From: Microcaldota archaeon | Lineage (GTDB): Archaea > Micrarchaeota > Micrarchaeia > Micrarchaeales > Micrarchaeaceae | Direction of reading: 5' to 3' | NCBI GenBank assembly: GCA_021811435.1 | Contig: JAJZOR010000004.1 | Coordinates: 45,876 to 109,875, forward strand | Length of the DNA stretch: 64,000 nt | Part shown: positions 44,731 through 53,432 of the stretch, one piece after another | Numbering within the stretch: position 1 is the first letter of the stretch | Layout of the letters: every line of letters starts with the position of its first letter | Notes under the pieces: model-generated | The model's input: the letters and a program-made list of their open reading frames with translations, nothing else | The model's database searches: none | What the model was told of the DNA's origin: nothing | Program-made: the position numbers and the translations under genes

Positions 44731-45768
44731 TCAGACACGCGCGAAACCGGTCTTATAGACCCTTGCGGCTGCGCGCCTGACCATTTCCGCGTACCTCAGG
44801 CGGCCCAGCTTGCTGAAGTTGGAGAACCTGGCCTTGCTCACCTGGAATCCGGATGCCTGCGGATGGCCGTTGCCGCCCAGCGCCTTCGAAAGCATTGAGC
44901 AGTCTATGCCGTAAAAGCTCCTGACATGCGCTGAACCGTCCTTGGTGGTAACGAATATCTGGATCTTGGAGCCTGTCAGTTCGGATATCTTGGAACTGGC
45001 GAAGTTTGTCTGCAGGTTGTCCGCGAAGGCTATGCCTATCTTGAATTTCCTGCTCGCCAGCGCGCACATGGTCGCTTTTAGGGCCTTCATGTTTTCGCGC
45101 TCCGAGGCCTTGTATTCCATGTATGCGCTGTTCGTCTGCTTCCCATTGAGCCTGCCGCCGGAAACCTCCTTTGTGACCCTGACCATTTTGGCGTATGCGC
45201 TCTTTGATTCTGTATCGAGGTAGGTTATCACCGAGGATATCTTTCTTAGCATCGCATCTTCGGATACCGTTCTGGGTAGCAGGTTGAAGTCGGTTATGTG
45301 CGCCAATTCTGAAAGCCGCCTGCATACCTTGTCATCGCTGCACAGCTCCGTGAAAACCAACTCTGAAGCGCACTGGTCCTTGTTTTCGCCGGCTACGACG
45401 AAGTCTGCAAGTTCCGCTATATTTGAGAGGGCGTACCAACTCCATGGATGGTGGTCAAGCCATATTATGCGGTTCCCCGACTTCTTCAGCCTCTTCAATA
45501 CGCTTTTTATCGCCTCGACCCTGTGATCCTGAGCGGAGAGGTCGGTTATTATCACGGTGGAATCCTTTGGCCTCTCGTGCATGAGCGTGTTAATCGCCGA
45601 CCTGAAGGCCTTGTCGTCGTAGTTGGCGAAGAGCACCTTCTTCACGGAATTGCCGTACTTGCGGAACAGCTGCGCAGCGCTTGACACTCCGTCAAAATCC
45701 CTCCTGTGGGTTATCACGAATATTTTCCCGCCGACCTCCGGCAATTTTCCTGCTTTTACTATCACCAT
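44731..45768 (-). CDS. DHH-family phosphoesterase (RecJ/NrnA-like)
   Basis: The 345-residue protein has the DHH metal motifs THRRDFDGVSSA (motif I), ITDLSAQD, IWLDHHPWSW (DHH) and a C-terminal DHHA1 motif GGNGHPQASGF. Such proteins are single-strand exonucleases or nano-RNases; the size fits archaeal DHH proteins. ATG 45768 (MVIVKAGKLP) is used because it lies 8 bp after the aspS stop; the longer frame overlaps aspS. Confidence 0.85.
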   Translation of the reverse strand: MVIVKAGKLPEVGGKIFVITHRRDFDGVSSAAQLFRKYGNSVKKVLFANYDDKAFRSAINTLMHERPKDSTVIITDLSAQDHRVEAIKSVLKRLKKSGNRIIWLDHHPWSWYALSNIAELADFVVAGENKDQCASELVFTELCSDDKVCRRLSELAHITDFNLLPRTVSEDAMLRKISSVITYLDTESKSAYAKMVRVTKEVSGGRLNGKQTNSAYMEYKASERENMKALKATMCALASRKFKIGIAFADNLQTNFASSKISELTGSKIQIFVTTKDGSAHVRSFYGIDCSMLSKALGGNGHPQASGFQVSKARFSNFSKLGRLRYAEMVRRAAARVYKTGFARV

Positions 45769-45776
45769 ACCATCAC

Positions 45777-47069
45777 CTACGGCGCTATGCGCTTCCTGTC
45801 CCGTGGAAATAGCGACGAATCCCTTATGTTCTTGAGATTGCAAATCTTCATGGTTAGACGCTCCAGGCCTATGCTCCAACCGGCGTGGGGCGGCGCGCCG
45901 CACCTGAACGCGTTTATGTAGAACTCGAAATTCTTTGGGTCCATGCCCCTCTTGCGTATGGCCTCTGTGAGCATCTCCGGATCGTGTATCCTCTGCGCGC
46001 CGCTGGATATCTCAAGACCCTTGTAGATAAGATCGTAGCTGTCCGTAAGCTCCGGATTGTCGGGCTTGGGCATGGAATAGAAAGCCCTTACGCTCGTGGG
46101 ATAGCCACGTACAATCACGGCGTCACCGTACAGCTTGTATACCATCTCCTCGTTTTCGCGAGAGATGTCCTCGCCAATCGTTATTTTTGCGCCAGCCGCC
46201 TGCAAGGCACGGACCAGTTCCGTATACGTCATTATCTTGACATCAGGCACCTTAAGGTCCTTGACGCCAAGCGTTTCAAGATCCCTCTTGTTCTTCTGAA
46301 TCACATCACTTATTATGTTCTTCACCACCGCAGATAGGGCGGCAACGGCATCGTCGCCTGTGGCGAAGCCCATCTCTATATCCATCTGGGTGGATTCGGT
46401 CAGATGGAACGTGGTGTTGGACTTCTCCGCCCTGAACACCGGGGTGACTATGAAAACGCGGTCCATGCCGCCTATTATTGCGAGCTGCTTATAGAGTTGC
46501 GGCGATTGCGCCAGATATGCTTTCATTTCAAAGTATTGTATCGGGAAGAGCTCCGCACCGCCCTCTGTGGCTTCGGCGACGATCGATGGGGTGCGTATTT
46601 CCCTGAAGCCCAGTCTGACAAACGTATCCCTGAAGCTGGATAGGATTGTGGATTGTATATTGAAAACCGCGGCGGTCTCGAGGCGGCGCAAGTCTATGTA
46701 CCTGTAATTAAGCCTGACATCCAAATCTGCAGGCACCTTGCCGGTTACCTCGAAAGGTATGCGGGTCGAGAGTGGGTTGAGATTCTCTATCTCCTTCGGC
46801 ACTATCTCGAATCCTGCTCTGGCCTGCGCATTTAGCTTGACGGTGCCCGCTATCCTTATCACGCTCTCCTTGGGCAGGGACATTCCTTTTATGAGTTGCG
46901 GATCTGTTACACCTGACTTGGCTACGATCTGCACAGTTCCTGTGCTATCCCGGAGTATAAGAAATGTGAGCTTGCCGAGTTCCCGCACCTCGTGCACCCA
47001 GCCGCATAGCCGGACCTCCCGATCCGCCATCTCCTTTGTTAGCTCGCCTATAAGATTAGTACTAAGCAT
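45777..47069 (-). CDS. aspS: aspartyl-tRNA synthetase
   Basis: A 430-residue class IIb synthetase: OB-fold (VRLCGWVHEVRELGKLTFLILRDSTG), flipping-loop region, motif 2 FRAEKSNTTFHLTESTQMDIEMGF and motif 3 GWSIGLERLTMKI. It charges tRNA-Asp; since AsnRS is also encoded, it need not misacylate tRNA-Asn. The start is ATG 47069 (MLSTNLIGEL), preceded by in-frame TTGs that are unlikely. It shares an operon with the DHH gene. Confidence 0.93.
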   Translation of the reverse strand: MLSTNLIGELTKEMADREVRLCGWVHEVRELGKLTFLILRDSTGTVQIVAKSGVTDPQLIKGMSLPKESVIRIAGTVKLNAQARAGFEIVPKEIENLNPLSTRIPFEVTGKVPADLDVRLNYRYIDLRRLETAAVFNIQSTILSSFRDTFVRLGFREIRTPSIVAEATEGGAELFPIQYFEMKAYLAQSPQLYKQLAIIGGMDRVFIVTPVFRAEKSNTTFHLTESTQMDIEMGFATGDDAVAALSAVVKNIISDVIQKNKRDLETLGVKDLKVPDVKIMTYTELVRALQAAGAKITIGEDISRENEEMVYKLYGDAVIVRGYPTSVRAFYSMPKPDNPELTDSYDLIYKGLEISSGAQRIHDPEMLTEAIRKRGMDPKNFEFYINAFRCGAPPHAGWSIGLERLTMKICNLKNIRDSSLFPRDRKRIAP

Positions 47070-47248
47070 CAACAAAACCGCGTATGGATCAAAAGCGCTT
47101 ACACCAGTACAATATGCACCTAATCTATAAGAATTTTTGCAGTGGATAGGTTTGGAAAAGCCAGGGCATACGCCGACGCGTCTGGGTTAGATCAGGAGGG
47201 CGGTGCAGCATTGAAGAATAGCAAATTTATAGCATGCAGACTACGAAT

Positions 47249-47872
47249 TCACTTCTTAAGCGTTATCCGTATGGAGCTTACTTTCGAATTCGTGCCATCC
47301 TCGTTCTGGACTTCCTCTGATGTTATCAGTATGCCGTCGCTGCTCGGATCCCTTATCTCTTTTATGAACCTGTTTCGCGTGATCTCGACAACGTCGACCG
47401 CCTTTGCTATGGCATTGCCGCGCGCCTTTACCGCGACGAACGGCTTGCCGTTGTTCATCTGCGTCACGACAGCAAGCACATAATTCATTGTAGGCTTTTT
47501 ACCGACGTAGATTATGTTGTCCGTTGGCTCCTGTTCCGCGGCTTCATCCGCATTTTGCGCATTCGATTTGGCAGCGATCTGTATGAAACTCACCTTTGAC
47601 TTAGTGCCGTCTTCGTTCATCAGCTCTTCGGATCCTATCCTTATGTTCTTGTTGTCCGGTCCGCTTACGTCAGGCATGAACCTGCTCTTGACTATCTCTG
47701 CGACGTCTACCGCCCTGGCTATTGCATTGCCGCGCGCCTTTATATTTACCTCCTGCATCCCGCTATTGAACTGCGTCACTACCGCTAATACGTAGTTCAT
47801 CGTGGGTTTGCGTCCTATGTATACGGTGTTCTCCAATTTGTGTTCTCCATCTGGTTGCGCATCTTCGATCAT
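47249..47872 (-). CDS. tandem Alba chromatin protein (two Alba domains in one chain)
   Basis: The 207-residue protein contains two clear Alba domains. Domain 1 (about 16-100) has [20 protein letters not shown] and [21 protein letters not shown]. Domain 2 (about 120-205) has [20 protein letters not shown] and [21 protein letters not shown]. Alba binds DNA and RNA as a dimer of ~90-residue chains; here the dimer is probably built into one polypeptide, with a linker rich in Asn, Ala and Glu. Both copies keep the KPTMNYV nucleic-acid-binding loop. Confidence 0.88.
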   Translation of the reverse strand: MIEDAQPDGEHKLENTVYIGRKPTMNYVLAVVTQFNSGMQEVNIKARGNAIARAVDVAEIVKSRFMPDVSGPDNKNIRIGSEELMNEDGTKSKVSFIQIAAKSNAQNADEAAEQEPTDNIIYVGKKPTMNYVLAVVTQMNNGKPFVAVKARGNAIAKAVDVVEITRNRFIKEIRDPSSDGILITSEEVQNEDGTNSKVSSIRITLKK

Positions 47873-48085
47873 TGAATCACTGTTTTTATTTTGCCTCTTT
47901 CAATACGTGCTTTCCTGGTCGCATTGCGAGAGGATATTATGTAATACTACTTTAAAAACTTTTCTCAACGATGCGGTTAACGCTCCTATAAGCGCAACGA
48001 GGTTGTGGCAATGCTGCGCAAAGCTCTTTGAGGAAAAGTTTAAGTTTTAGATGGGCGTAAAGATTACTGCACCCGTGGTGAGCAG

Positions 48086-48508
48086 ATGCCGAACGTTTCA
48101 AAGTTTGCAGACTTCGATATAGAAGCGTATGAGTTGGATTTGAGAGACGGCATCAGCACGAGACAGTTGCCCTCAATGAATGGCGTGCGCGCCTCGTTTG
48201 ACTCGCCTGGCAGCGCCATGTCACAGATAACACTTTATGATGTACAGCTTGAGCCAGGACTCGCAGTATTCGACTATAATGAGCAGGCGAAGAAGGCGAA
48301 TTTAGTATATATTAAGGGGAGGGACGGCGTCTTGGAGAGCCCTGCCGAGGTGAGCGCTTTTTACGGGAAGGGGCTTGGGCAGAAACTTGCGCCACTGATA
48401 TTCCAGAATGGGCGCGCACGAATTTTTATAGTGAGCAGCATAGTGATGTATGATGGGAGTAGATTGGTGAAGCTGGGGCTCACGGATTCATTTATCGGCC
48501 TCCAATGA
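48086..48508 (+). CDS. uncharacterised 140-aa protein
   Basis: I do not recognise a family. The sequence is mostly beta-type, with strands such as ITLYDVQLEPGLAVFDYN, ANLVYIKGRDGV and ARIFIVSSIVMYDGSRLVKLGL, and no signal peptide. ATG 48086 follows a GTGGTGAG ribosome binding site. It stands alone, with about 210 bp upstream and 250 bp downstream that contain AT-rich promoter-like stretches and no other gene. Confidence 0.6.
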   Translation: MPNVSKFADFDIEAYELDLRDGISTRQLPSMNGVRASFDSPGSAMSQITLYDVQLEPGLAVFDYNEQAKKANLVYIKGRDGVLESPAEVSAFYGKGLGQKLAPLIFQNGRARIFIVSSIVMYDGSRLVKLGLTDSFIGLQ

Positions 48509-48758
48509 CATGATGCATCCTCAATTTGATTTTAAGCCAGGTACCCATATTGATAGCGAATTTACCATGCGTTGTCTCAGTGCACCATAGCAAGGTATTT
48601 ATTTCTTATTTTGTAATTTATAGCGCTACGGTTTGGCGCCATTTCTGGCCTGATTTAACCTGACGCTTAAACGCGCGGCATTATGTGGGGTCATTGCCCA
48701 GATTGTTTCCGGACGTGGGATTTAAGTTATTGAGTGCATGCTGATTGGGGTTGAGTAA

Positions 48759-49505
48759 GTGCTACAATATTTGGGTTTGATTCTGCAATTGTCCGCGCCA
48801 GCCACGAATTGGGTATCTGCGGGATCCGTACTGGTCGAGCAGATAATAACGCTGCTCGTATCGCTTCTGGCGATACTGGCGCTATCGATGCAGATAGCCA
48901 GGGGCTACTTCCTCAGGATACTCAGGAAGTTCACGCTCAGGCTAGCTGCGGACGTATGGTGGCTCGTCTTCGTGCTTCTTAGGGACGCCGGCATATTCCT
49001 GGTGCTCTTCCTCGGCATAACGCTATTCTGGCCGGGCACGTTCGAGGACTACGCCATGGCGGTGCCTTTCCAGCCTCTGGGGATAGACTTCTTCACTTTC
49101 GCCCTTGTGCTATTGCTGCTCAGGGATACGAATGAGGATCCGAAGGCGAACGCATTGCTGACGGTCTTCATCACCATAGGTACAGCGTTGTTCCTCTTCG
49201 GCACGATCTTCGTTACGTACAACCCGGCGCAGATTACCAGTGTAGCTATACCGACCGTGTCCGCAAGCCCGAGCAACTTCTGGGGGTTCCTTTACACCTA
49301 TTTCGATTCGCTCAATTCGCCGCAGATCGCCATATATTCATTTTATATAACATTGTTGATACTTGCCGCTGCGGGTGGCAGGGCCGTGAAGTGGTCGTAT
49401 GACCAGTGGGGACTTACCCCGATGAGCTCTATAATGGCGCTGCTCGGTCAGAAGAAGAAGGCCCAGGAACCTGCTGGGGCGCCGCAGGCGCAGGCTAAGC
49501 AATGA
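48759..49505 (+). CDS. uncharacterised membrane protein, first paralog of a ferredoxin-linked pair
   Basis: The 248-residue protein has about five hydrophobic helices and a Gln/Ala/Pro-rich basic tail. Between helices 1 and 2 it carries ARGYFLRILRKFTLRLAADVWWL, nearly identical to the next gene, so the two are paralogs. There are no histidines, which argues against heme binding. Start GTG 48759 (weak upstream GGGGTTGAG). The gene is 10 bp before its paralog, and a ferredoxin gene follows, suggesting one complex. Confidence 0.7.
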   Translation: MLQYLGLILQLSAPATNWVSAGSVLVEQIITLLVSLLAILALSMQIARGYFLRILRKFTLRLAADVWWLVFVLLRDAGIFLVLFLGITLFWPGTFEDYAMAVPFQPLGIDFFTFALVLLLLRDTNEDPKANALLTVFITIGTALFLFGTIFVTYNPAQITSVAIPTVSASPSNFWGFLYTYFDSLNSPQIAIYSFYITLLILAAAGGRAVKWSYDQWGLTPMSSIMALLGQKKKAQEPAGAPQAQAKQ

Positions 49506-49515
49506 TGGTGTTGTT

Positions 49516-50364
49516 ATGATTGACATACTACCTATGGTACTACAGGCCGCACCGGTCTCTAACCTCACTGCGATATATAATCTCACCAACAGCACAGCTG
49601 CGATAGTTTCGCCGGCCTCGATAGATTCCGGCCTTATGGTATTCGTAGAGGAGACCATTGCAGTCGTGATATTGCTGCTCATGGTACTCGCGATCTCTTT
49701 GCAGTTGGCCAGGGGCTATTTCCTCAGGATACTCAGGAAGTTCACTCTGCGCCTCACTGCAGACCTGTGGTGGCTGATATACATACTGCTAAGGGATCTC
49801 ACCGTGTTCTTGGTGCTGTTCCTGGGCTTTGTACTGTTCCTGCCATCGGCCAACCTCGCGTATCCGGTGGCCGTGCCTTTCATGCCTCTCGGCATAGACC
49901 TGTACGCTTTCGCGCTCGTCTTGATACTCGTGAAGGAGACGGACGAGGACGGGAAATACGACACTCTTGTGACTACGCTGCTCGCGGCAGGCACTGCGCT
50001 CTACATGATAGGCACGATAGGCGTCACAGAGAGTGCGGTGCAATTGGCGCAATTGCCCGGCACCGTGTCACCGAATGCAAGCAATCCATGGGGCTTCTTT
50101 TTCACGTACTTCAACTCTGTGAACAACCCTGCGCTGGAGATGTATTCGTTTTACATCACCTTTGCATTGCTTGTGATAGCGGGCCTGTATGCGATAAAGT
50201 GGTCATTCAATCCGACAGGAGCGAAGCCTAAGACAGTACCCAATCCCATAGCCAAGACCGGCCCGGTTCCTCCGGCAGTTGCCCAGCGAGCGGCTGCCCC
50301 TGCCGCGCAGAAACCCGCACCGGCGATGTCGGCGCCGGCTTCCAACCAGAGTTCGACGCAGTAG
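49516..50364 (+). CDS. uncharacterised membrane protein, second paralog
   Basis: The 282-residue paralog has an N-terminal exported stretch with sequons, then ARGYFLRILRKFTLRLTADLWWL followed by helices (DLTVFLVLFLGFVLF, YAFALVLILVKETDED, FYITFALLVIAGLYAIKW). It ends with a long Pro/Ala-rich cytoplasmic tail. Like its neighbour it lacks histidine. The stop TAG is directly followed by the ferredoxin ATG, so translation is coupled. Confidence 0.7.
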   Translation: MIDILPMVLQAAPVSNLTAIYNLTNSTAAIVSPASIDSGLMVFVEETIAVVILLLMVLAISLQLARGYFLRILRKFTLRLTADLWWLIYILLRDLTVFLVLFLGFVLFLPSANLAYPVAVPFMPLGIDLYAFALVLILVKETDEDGKYDTLVTTLLAAGTALYMIGTIGVTESAVQLAQLPGTVSPNASNPWGFFFTYFNSVNNPALEMYSFYITFALLVIAGLYAIKWSFNPTGAKPKTVPNPIAKTGPVPPAVAQRAAAPAAQKPAPAMSAPASNQSSTQ

Positions 50365-50967
50365 ATGGTCGGCATGCCATTCAAATTCACATTCGATAAG
50401 GAGATATGCATACAGTGCGGCATATGCGGCGATTCATGCCCGGTTAATGCGCTGGACTTCACACGGCCGAGGCACAAGAACGTTGAGGATGAGAACGGGA
50501 AATCCGATTTAACAAACGACATGACCGAATACCCTATACAGGTAAACAAATGCATAGGGTGCATGATATGCCCGGAAGAATGCCCGGTGTCGTGCATAGA
50601 CATAATAGAGGCGGATAAGGAGCCTGCGTATTACCCAAGGCAGGGGCCTATGATGACCGAGGAGCCGAAGAAGGATGCCTTCGGACTGCTTGAGTTCACT
50701 AAGATAAGACCTACGCGCATGAAATCCAAGGACCAGTGGGGCAATGCGTTCACATGGAGGCCTAGGAGAAGGAGGTTCCAGACGCAGACATGGGAGAGCA
50801 TGACGCATGAGGGACCCGGAGAGGCACCGACAGCGGCACCGCAAGCAAAGGAGGCTAAGGCACAGGAGAAGGCACCGCAGCAAAGCAGCGAACAGTCAAA
50901 ATTGTACAATGGATCGCAACAGCAGGGCAACAAAAGGCCGCAGGGCTATGCCATACCTAAAGTGTGA
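50365..50967 (+). CDS. two-cluster ferredoxin with long tail
   Basis: The first ~100 residues hold two [4Fe-4S] motifs, CIQCGICGDSCPV and CIGCMICPEECPVSC. The C-terminal ~100 residues include an Arg-rich patch (FTWRPRRRRF) and a Gln/Ala/Lys-rich disordered tail. The layout resembles electron-carrying subunits of membrane oxidoreductases. Being fused in operon to two paralogous membrane proteins, it may relay electrons to or from them; this is inference. Confidence 0.85.
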   Translation: MVGMPFKFTFDKEICIQCGICGDSCPVNALDFTRPRHKNVEDENGKSDLTNDMTEYPIQVNKCIGCMICPEECPVSCIDIIEADKEPAYYPRQGPMMTEEPKKDAFGLLEFTKIRPTRMKSKDQWGNAFTWRPRRRRFQTQTWESMTHEGPGEAPTAAPQAKEAKAQEKAPQQSSEQSKLYNGSQQQGNKRPQGYAIPKV

Positions 50968-51033
50968 CTGCAGCCGTGGAGCCTTGAGGCGCGTAGTCCC
51001 ACCGGAATCAGATTGATTATATACTTTCTTCGT

Positions 51034-51110
51034 GATATCCTCCCACCCGTAAACGGTGTGGGCTTCCTCTGCGTTCATACAATCGCTGCATCCCGCAGAG
51101 GATGTGTTTA
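51034..51110 (-). mobile_element. remnant of an IS200/IS605-type right end
   Basis: The plus strand reads ATCCTCCCACC, an imperfect hairpin, then GTGTGGGCTTCCTC, matching in design the sequence just inside the TnpB end at 63878-63910 (ATCCTCCCGCC..GGGGTTCCTC). No transposase of useful length remains. It sits in the otherwise empty 263-bp gap between the ferredoxin and permease genes. Confidence 0.4.
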
Positions 51111-51230
51111 AAATAGGTTTGGAGAGAGGACTTCTAGGTGCCGGTAGCATAATCGCAGCGGCTCCTCAAGTAAATAAATGATGCAAGTTAAGCTCTAAAT
51201 CTTAATGTTATAAATCTTACTGTAATCAGC

Positions 51231-52559
51231 ATGGCAAAAAGCAGGGAAAGTGTGAGCGTGGCTGCTGCCACTGCAGTTGGAATAGGCGGCATAATAGGCG
51301 CTGGCATCTTCGTGCTTAGCGGCACTGCAATAGCGCTTGCAGGCGTATACTCAATTTTAGCGTTCTTGCTCGTAGGGGCAGTTATGATACTTGTCGCATT
51401 TGAGTTTGGCGAACTCACCACGATAATGCCTAATGCAAAAGGGGCCGCATATTCCTATGCCAGAGAGGCTTTCGGGAGTGAGCTTGGATTTGTAACTGGC
51501 ATAATACAGTTTTTTGGATATGCAACCGCAATATCTGCCATAGCGCTAGGATTCGGAGCATACATGTATAGTCTAATAGGCACGCATTACGGTATGGGCT
51601 CAATCGATTATGCATTAATGTTGATACTAATAGCATGTATCGTTAACCTTAAGGGCATAGGGAAGGTAACCCGTGCAGAGTCGGTGCTCGTAGCATTCAA
51701 AATCGCCATACTTATTGTATTTGTAGCGTTCGCGGTTTTTCTGGCCATGGGCAAAACCGTTCATGTTGCTTCAAACTTCTCCGCACTGCCATCCCAATCT
51801 ACTGCAATAGCGTTCTTTGCTGCCAGCATAGCAATAATATTCGCATATTCGGGATTCCAATCTATAACTACGTTCGCATCGAGGATAAGGGGCGGCCCCA
51901 AAGGCGCCGCACGGGCAGTGGTAACCGCAGTAGTCGCAAGCATGGCGATATACTTGCTTGTTGTCATCGCCCTGATAACTTTGGTGCCTGCCACGTCATA
52001 CAAGATAAATGCGGACCCCCTATCGTTCGCGCTCTCTGCGGTCGCGGCACCGCAATGGCTTTCCATCCTTGTAGATATTGGCGCACTTGTTGCAACTACG
52101 ACCGCAGCCCTCGCCATGATGATAGCCTCTTCAAGGATATTATACCAGATAGGCGCGGACGGACTTTTGCCTCACATTGTAAAGAGGTATGACACAAGCG
52201 CGGACGTTCCAATCAACGGCGTTTTAATCTCTGCCGCACTTGCCGTAATCATGCTCTTCGCAGGGAACATATATGTTGTGGCATCCATAAGCAATTTCGG
52301 GTCTATTTTCGCTTACATGCTTGCCAGCATGGCCGTGATACACTTCAGGCGCACCAGGCATGCAATCGACAGGTTCAGTACCCCGCTATATCCTTGGGCA
52401 CCCGCAGTTGTAATTATTTTCATGCTGATTTATATGGCATCCATGCCTTCGGGTGCTCTGTATCTGGATATAGTAGTCATAATGGGTCTGATAGTGGTAT
52501 ATTATATGCTGCGCGAAAAGGAGCACAAGAAGCCAGTTCTAATAAGGTTCTTCAAGTGA
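51231..52559 (+). CDS. APC-family amino acid permease
   Basis: The 442-residue protein has about 12 helices. The N-terminal helix contains AVGIGGIIGAGIFVLSG, the unwound substrate site of APC transporters. PNAKGAAYSYAREAFG and FAYSGFQSITTFASRIRGGPKGAARA are further family motifs. It likely imports amino acids with protons, useful for an organism with reduced biosynthesis. An AT-rich promoter lies upstream. Its 3' end abuts the decayed integrase. Confidence 0.9.
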   Translation: MAKSRESVSVAAATAVGIGGIIGAGIFVLSGTAIALAGVYSILAFLLVGAVMILVAFEFGELTTIMPNAKGAAYSYAREAFGSELGFVTGIIQFFGYATAISAIALGFGAYMYSLIGTHYGMGSIDYALMLILIACIVNLKGIGKVTRAESVLVAFKIAILIVFVAFAVFLAMGKTVHVASNFSALPSQSTAIAFFAASIAIIFAYSGFQSITTFASRIRGGPKGAARAVVTAVVASMAIYLLVVIALITLVPATSYKINADPLSFALSAVAAPQWLSILVDIGALVATTTAALAMMIASSRILYQIGADGLLPHIVKRYDTSADVPINGVLISAALAVIMLFAGNIYVVASISNFGSIFAYMLASMAVIHFRRTRHAIDRFSTPLYPWAPAVVIIFMLIYMASMPSGALYLDIVVIMGLIVVYYMLREKEHKKPVLIRFFK

Positions 52560-52604
52560 GTGAATGCTTGTAGGCATAGTTGGAACCCAAAATTGGGGCG
52601 GAAG

Positions 52605-52931
52605 CACCATATTCTCTGCGATTCTAAACCCAAGCTGCGCCTGGTACCTGAATAGGAGGCGGAACCTGTCAGAGCTTATCACGTGAAGGAACCGTTGAAG
52701 TTGTATATCGGAGAGCGCCTTTGAGATTGAGCCATATTTCGGTGTCTTCCTCTTTCCAGCAAACCTCTTGGTTTGCGTCTTGTGCAATACGGATTACAAT
52801 TTCTGTAATTGGTGCCATGAAACGTTCATGGACACATGCTTGAGGGTTTCGGAGAAATCCTCGAAATCTCCGTTCTTTGGAGATTTACGTTTCGGATTTC
52901 CGAACCCTGCTTTGACGTCGTGAATTTGAAA
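52605..52931 (-). pseudogene. decayed tyrosine integrase N-terminal fragment (second copy)
   Basis: On the minus strand the frame reads GFGNPKRKSPKNGDFEDFSE and HVSMNVSWHQLQKL, then a stop (TAA in place of the CAA of the intact copy). It continues SVLHKTQTKRFAGKRKTPKY and so on to LGFRI, where similarity ends. It is close to the intact integrase at 53907 at both protein and DNA level but has the nonsense codon and lacks all catalytic residues after the first half. It begins at a copy of the tRNA-Leu 3' end. Confidence 0.8.
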
Positions 52932-52950
52932 TGCAGGGAGAGAGATTTGA
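52932..52950. repeat. att-like direct repeat (copy of tRNA-Leu 3' end)
   Basis: The 19 bp TGCAGGGAGAGAGATTTGA are identical to 54777-54795, the 3' end of tRNA-Leu, in the same orientation. Similarity continues with mismatches to about 52970. This is the expected duplication at the far end of an element integrated into the tRNA gene. Confidence 0.75.
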
Positions 52951-53037
52951 CCTCTAGAACCCGATAGGGATTTGAAGGCATTTTACGGCTGTTTTACGTC
53001 CATATTTCTAGCCATATTTCACACCTGTTATAACATC

Positions 53038-53068
53038 ACACCGCAACATTACTGACTTGTTGCGGTGT
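53038..53068. other. 10-bp stem hairpin in the noncoding part of the element
   Basis: ACACCGCAAC (53038-53047) and GTTGCGGTGT (53059-53068) form a perfect stem with an 11-nt loop. It is followed by AGGGGGAGG and an 11-codon frame beginning MSDSTW at 53094. It may be an origin, a recombination site or a terminator/leader. Otherwise 52971-53163 holds no gene. Confidence 0.5.
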
Positions 53069-53163
53069 CAGGTGCTAGGGGGAGGAATTAAACATGTCAG
53101 ACTCTACATGGATTTGGCTAGGTATGTAGAGAAGGCTAGGCCGTGTAGAGACACATGGCGGCA

Positions 53164-53173
53164 TTTATTTAAG
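53164..53173 (+). promoter_or_regulatory. box A of the DUF4258-DUF2283 operon
   Basis: TTTATTTAAG is centred about 27 bp before ATG 53196, the spacing expected for a leaderless archaeal transcript. Confidence 0.5.
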
Positions 53174-53195
53174 CTTTGAATCCGCTATACTATCC

Positions 53196-53432
53196 ATGCA
53201 GATAGAATTCACCGCACACGCCCTAGAGCGCATGCGCAAGTACGGAGTGGATAGGTCGATGGTCGAGAAGACGCTAGAAATGCCCGAATCTATAACCAAA
53301 GGCCACACTGAACGCAGAATATACCAAAGGAGGCTCAACGGCCATGTTCTCCGCGTGATAGTAGAAGAGCATAAAAGCTTTCTAGTAGTAATTACTACGT
53401 ACAAAGCAAGGAGTGTTCGATATGATATATAA
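53196..53432 (+). CDS. DUF4258 family protein (putative toxin)
   Basis: The 78-residue protein begins MQIEFTAHALERMRKYGVD, the conserved HALERM motif of DUF4258, and ends with a VLRVIVEEHKSFLVVITTYK strand pair. DUF4258 proteins resemble RelE/BrnT-type RNase folds and are often encoded with DUF2283, as here. The pair may be a toxin-antitoxin module stabilising the element. The next gene starts within its last codons. Confidence 0.78.
   Translation: MQIEFTAHALERMRKYGVDRSMVEKTLEMPESITKGHTERRIYQRRLNGHVLRVIVEEHKSFLVVITTYKARSVRYDI

Noticed and set aside
47142..47260. plus-strand frame starting at GTG 47142 between aspS and the Alba gene
   Set aside because: It runs antisense into the Alba gene, has no ribosome binding site and no recognisable family.
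51100..51177. plus-strand frame containing FKIGLERGLLGAGS next to the IS-like end
   Set aside because: It looks vaguely like a TnpB C-terminus, but the orientation disagrees with the end signature and it is too short.
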